This document shows positions 32,101-32,613 of a DNA stretch of 32,613 bases, piece by piece (positions within the stretch are counted from its first letter, which is position 1; each line of letters begins with the position of its first letter). Origin of the DNA: Deltaproteobacteria bacterium (lineage in GTDB: Bacteria > Myxococcota > B64-G9); assembly GCA_030622135.1 (NCBI GenBank), contig JAUXGL010000029.1, positions 1 through 32,613 of the forward strand. Reading direction: 5' to 3'. The position numbers and the translations under genes were made by a program. A model generated the notes under the pieces. That model was not told where the DNA came from and searched no databases. It saw only the letters and a list, made by a program, of their open reading frames with translations.

Positions 32101-32466
32101 GCCGGTCTGGAGGGCCAGCATCTCGAGCACATCGGCGAGTTTCTTCCATTCATTTCTTTGAGAGTAAACGTCTTCCAATCCCTCCAGGGCAACCCGGTTG
32201 TCCGGCTGGATGCGCCGGATATTCTCGTAAACCGCCAGGGTCTTGTTGGAATCCGCGATCTTGTGATGCCAGACGCCGGCGCATTTCTCCAGCAAGCCGA
32301 CTTCCAAGTCCGGGTCCCCAAGGTGCTGGATGCGCTCATCGTAAAGCAGCACCAACTCACGCCAGCCATCGGTTCCCGTGTAGATTTCCTCCAAGGCGGT
32401 GAAAGCGGGAACATCCGTCGGGTTCGCCTTGAGGATCTTCTGATAGTTGCGGATCTGGTCTTCCAT
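20161..32466 (-). CDS. Giant cytoplasmic TPR protein (GltI/AgmK-like), 4,101 residues
   Basis: One uninterrupted frame encodes 4,101 residues. From the N-terminus to about residue 3,800 it is built of TPR-like helical pairs with a typical super-period near 72 residues: YxxIL-x-DP...ALxxLExLY, then W-x-L...VL..., then K...LL-x-IAxIYExxL. The length and period imply roughly fifty such blocks. The final ~285 residues (from YFSRKAPQVASRP) are not TPR and carry a conserved-looking segment (GRQLALARPEFILNWFLKVK). No signal peptide or membrane segment is seen, and the protein is strongly acidic. Size, content and position upstream of a GltJ-like gene match GltI (AgmK) of Myxococcus xanthus, a giant TPR protein of the gliding complex. 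Other myxobacterial giant TPR proteins exist, so the name is not given as certain. ATG 32466 is the only sensible start. Confidence 0.9.
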   Translation of the reverse strand: MEDQIRNYQKILKANPTDVPAFTALEEIYTGTDGWRELVLLYDERIQHLGDPDLEVGLLEKCAGVWHHKIADSNKTLAVYENIRRIQPDNRVALEGLEDVYSQRNEWKKLADVLEMLALQTGDAVSRADLYRRLGALYLERLNRRDRALVAWKHAFKADPKRTDVLASMRAVFSRLGYFRKVKELLDNEAVMGAGPPTELGEKYLQLGVQLLAEPLFDAECQEALDKAKTLLSDPAPAEEALKACEEAKADWEERVKKLRVDAVESPDKASAVGLYRQIAEIYFLQGGHDEQVEDNLNKCALLQPGNVRVLRFTERYYLDRKRPKELLDRFEEMLAKARDRVTMAVILERIAVLASVHLQDRKASAEAYRRILEKDPGQEGAVASLVEHYQEEGQWAEVVELLRSLVDQRVDPKERADVLLQIARITSEHLKDPEGARFLYEEVLRLDDHNLSAATALVKPYDKASEHNGLVRCLEIQLHHARVKKERAKLLDRIMEIHREKRGDPVEAFHVSLRSLSNDPGKKKVLKAVIELGEETGRYQEFATALRSAMDSGNLKGKSLLEVMENLAGIYETKLADTTEAIKIYQRMLDQDEKSMSALDALERLQVASGGSVELVGIYRQQLDLVRSKEKKKELLFKLVSIYRDRMADFGQAIVACQQILDIDEYDGLAWSHLADLHEREGHWEEAAQALEQSIALIGDLAQKLRVQCRLAHIYEQRLNDTEKSLALCNRILASDQVDPELAAGTVSILERLQGRGVSPLRIAEILQPYYALAGDWRRHIDMLEFRLEGCSSAEDRVQLLGRIAQVYEEELQQSELAFSAYGRAFGYAPEQANLREKLVRLAEQTGHVEELAGFLEEALLRTEDRRLLISLHLDLGELYGKQLNRPRQAITAFGHVLEFEEENSQAQAALVELFRATGDWEELAGALGVRLKFVAEEKAQVDLLLELAQVTEEELHDRPKAIEILRQVHDLVGDDLTVLRRLDVLLEKEGRWPDLAGILKKEIPLVSQEEASELNLRLGRVCAERMEEREHAVEHYRQVLSERPDDARAVEALESLLGRPDSAGMAAEILQPIYENQQDWSRLVRVLEIRAETLSDPREKVDVLQRVAEIYDQKLSQKDRAFAALRRAFRNDSNREDVLGYMERLAEQSASYDEMTAALEDAVSSQENPERQVFLLHMLAGLYRDRLRRPDLAATGLRRLLEIEPTHAAALSSLEALYRDSQSLQDLAWVLSRQAEGVKDPEKKRDLLVQVAQIREEQLGDLEGAVEAYRQVFLAHPEDIHAAKQLDRLFQLTNRWEDEVELLPKLAELSKNILGVIDYNRRLAGIYADNLNDPRRAIQIYKHILQIKSNHPETVASIESLLKDENCRLAAAEVLEGVYRSISDWRKLTAILEMLLAASADADKRMGYFAQLRDLYENRINERALAFNVASRAFKEQPHDEGVQQDLLRLSEGGDFFEELVATYLDVSDHHVGTDLAVDLRKRVAGINEKHLDNRVEAIEQWERLMESHGHDAEVLSALERLYREDGNFAALVLVYRTQVDLTEDMGQKKDLLFRTAACLTEGVEDLDGGIAVYREILDLDPDDRRAYKLLDGLFATSERWSDLAVVLQREIELSPAEPTEEAEAGIRQDLLLRMADVQLTKLENPEVGMAALQEFLQRNRQDPRATAILEQMLPGEHSRLQAAELLDPIYRTQGDFKKLVAIMEVRLAGREEAQERLQIYRELMQIYEEELTQKPLAFMVACRAFRENFDDEGIRKDLEQLAEQTGSFEELAGVYEEVLTKTEETETRPAIERRLAQLKEAYLEDKDEAVAHWRHVLSSDPDDMETLKALERLYRERGAYSELVGILRHMAELAQNADQKKDLYHEVATLMEERLGRNDGAIDAYLEILSDDPQDVAVLKLLDRLLEKESRWEDLQEILLREIEKAADSEMIPLQLRLANVLRVHRSSPDEAVSRYAAILEGVPGQPDAVQALVEMFDAGEAKDSVARILVDYLDALEDWRHLIGALDVIYEASEHASERKNVLIRMAAIYEGKLDQKELAFTTLGRAFSEDPADENLRLSLERLAAETDSYEILAAIYVRALDDLDDRAVLLMLRRRLASLFEERLGDPEQALDNLQAVVDLDPKDSVNLVALERIYRQDERYDDLVEILRKRTKLTESVDEATALLYEIAGIHDAKLSDPGGAIQAYREVLEHQPEDLNALRLLDQLCVKQGRMKDLAEVLTAEINLLDKSGECADALDLRFRLAHLYESEYGDHQRAGTLYSDILKADPSHPATVEYLEGILSEGGSIEGPTALLEAAYESTSDWKKYIDILESQARQSRVMARRLELLAKIAEVQEQKMNLKTLAFNTYVRMFHEDLTNERVRSELERIAAEDENLEALAAVYEEELDNVEEPAIGVAIALKVAQIQEQELLDDDEAIRFYRIVLRFDTRSLDALKALDRLYEKHERTDDLMDVLSKEVELLEDPQDQVRILYRLGTGLYERLEQPAKAVGYFRKVLELDPEHVDSMKMLERAFAELGDPGSLYGILLTRLERTQELVDRTELVARIADLAADQLGKPDEAIDLWNNVLLEDERNQDAFDALDRLYETTERWLELAGIVETRMQSIVDPEKIAALSSRLAWVKGEKLGELEDAMTHWREVLKLDPKNAEALQALRGIYTTGGMWDELPPVLRKLVPLQEDMVGVKAIRFELAEILGEKLDRRDEAIDAAKRALDIEPHTSKDLDRMAAIFQANEAWQDAVTVLEQGVDLKEADAEKIDALLEVAFTWKDKIGRPLGAASAYQKILEIDPIHDEAFRAVEVVYREHKEWRRLTTLLEGRLVHIREKKDRVVLIGEIAEIYEIHLGQKELAFARYCAAFREDFADDTVLAKLESLAEDTEDYDTLLEVIEDAADEVGSGPRAVSLYSKIAGIYRTRLGQTEEAEKWLQKAVEIDKRDVSSLDSLSELYQDQDRWGDLIKVLETKYERSDDLDERKDIRARIALLQEERLDRVDLSIESFRRILELDGRDARAIQSLIRLYQREERWHELIQILRRAAEQAEEREVATGHIFNIAGIYETELNSDEDAIDAYRSVIEEDPTHAESLKALERIYTRLDRWSELLQVFEEEVVIIEDSREKIKLYNKMGSIWEERFGNVESAAACHDGILELDAKSLQSVKALERLVRRMGDFKRLIELYYQHIDLVEDRQEIVDIHLNIGDVWYRELSRVDKAEDVYAAALKIDEQSRQAIHALGQLYEKSGNWFNAIEMLQKEAELCGATPEAVDLYYRMGKINEDMLLDAGAARGSYGKALSIDPSYLPAIKALKLIHYLDKEYDQYLEMMIQEAEHTEDVEEKTRLFYEIGKFQQEQRDDSSEAAKYYEEAMRRTPDFLPAAKPLADIYFRTEQWEEAEKMMEIVVAGLDRNTEAKELCRQYYRLGYITEKLGKGERALEHYRESYDLDATYLPALEGLGNALIKTEQWDEAYRIYQTILIHHRDSLSDAEVAELYWQIGDVNFHMGEIDRSAGSFKKALEIDDTHLASLQYLVRIYEEQEDWEEAYDHGMRMVDAMDEEDLFAHYVRLGVLCREKIQDPFRAVDSLQGALKLRPDSLEVMNGLLEVYVETSQQQKAVDILDRIVAVESRPHRLVGYHEQAGGLLRDKLHDDVRAVEHFNAALDIDPSYVQAFQAITEILSQRKDWLVLKDNYINMIRRLPVGAPKTKLALWKDLGELCRVVLRNLNESIDAYKMITTLDPSDVDSLATLGDLLAAKPGAAGEAISTHHKVLSMSADRVKSYRTLWKLYNQKKEYDKVYSVATILRYLKKADDEEQKIVNYFSRKAPQVASRPVGDKVWESMLAHSGVKVPFTRIFSLLYRKAMPMFVKEHKELNLRRRDHLVDLARDRSLFAHNFRIAAKILGGMEVELFALKEEDAPQPPGLEIVPTKPTALVAYRDLFREDKKKHLLFQIGRQLALARPEFILNWFLKVKDMEDLLNAACQLVDPNFSPQTGDPRAVETVRNRLKRAINDAGLGMLKRAVVDYLENPRAFNLRRWVEAVEHSVNRAGLIVCNDLSVTLGILKKESGWLTPMRPIQKVREMLVFASSPDYLMLREAIGLAVTQ

Positions 32467-32554
32467 CTAAGGTCCACTCCCGCGCCGGGCGCCGGGCCCG
32501 AAGCCGAAAAACACACCAAACCTGTTGCGATCACACTACTTTATGACCGCTTGC

Positions 32555-32583
32555 CTTATACCCCAAAGGCCAGGAAAAATCAA
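32555..32583 (-). promoter_or_regulatory. Candidate sigma70 promoter of the giant TPR gene
   Basis: TTGATT (32578-32583) and TATAAG (32555-32560) lie 17 bases apart on the - strand, with the start near 32548. The leader of about 80 bases contains GC-rich self-complementary stretches before a GGAG ribosome site. Confidence 0.5.
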
Positions 32584-32593
32584 AAAAAATCCC

Positions 32594-32613
32594 GCCCGAC
32601 CCCAATCACCCCG
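32594..32613 (-). repeat. Possible end fragment of the dispersed repeat (copy D)
   Basis: On the - strand the window edge reads GGGGTGATTGGGGTCGGGC, which shares the GGTGxATTGGGGTC end of copies A-C. It is cut by the window edge and too short to be sure. Confidence 0.3.

Overview
The window is GC-rich DNA with tight ATGA-type gene overlaps. Its protein repertoire points to a myxobacterium-like (Myxococcota or former Deltaproteobacteria) genome, probably an uncultured lineage. The clues are a zinc-ribbon/GYF/AgmX-type membrane protein, a 4,101-residue cytoplasmic TPR protein, a kinase-fold protein with a PEGA tail, a TPR-AIM24 fusion and several lipoproteins. This placement is inferred from gene content; no taxonomic marker was searched.

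Layout. 1-1340: the 3' end of an Smr-domain gene (+) converges on a degenerate receiver-domain gene (-), which is preceded on the - strand by a tRNA-Gly/tRNA-Cys pair with its own promoter and terminator. 1340-4890: a decayed accessory region with hairpin-rich repeats, an 11-bp repeat array, and at least five broken genes (an N-truncated DUF4062/ATPase, an N-truncated hypothetical, an internally deleted RNase H-like gene, and two C-terminal fragments). 4865-10440: a five-gene - strand operon of lytic transglycosylase, TPR-AIM24 protein, pgsA, NYN-cold-shock protein and recD2. 10571-12214: nadB, divergent from that operon and the only intact full-length gene on the + strand. 12204-13116: a HigBA-like toxin-antitoxin pair flanked by an imperfect 36-bp direct repeat that contains the nadB 3' end. 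13113-17163: a second - strand operon of lipB, a HEAT-repeat lipoprotein, a small lipoprotein and a transmembrane pseudokinase. 17229-17960: a metallophosphoesterase. 18304-32466: a ZnR-GYF-TM-AgmX protein and, upstream of it on the same strand, the giant TPR gene, which fills more than a third of the window.

How the genes fit together. The first operon mixes envelope functions (wall cleavage, phosphatidylglycerol synthesis) with nucleic-acid functions (NYN nuclease-like, RecD2). The second couples protein lipoylation to an exported lipoprotein/pseudokinase module. The giant TPR protein next to a ZnR-GYF-TM-AgmX protein matches, in architecture and order, the GltI (AgmK)/GltJ (AgmX) pair of the Myxococcus gliding/focal-adhesion machinery. 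It is the strongest candidate for a notable system here, although other parts of that machinery are not visible in the window.

The other unusual signals are the direct-repeat-bounded toxin-antitoxin insert with a predicted leaderless promoter, a kinase fold lacking its three catalytic signature residues, a dispersed intergenic repeat family ending in ATTGGGGT, and a helically phased array of TCGGTCGATT.
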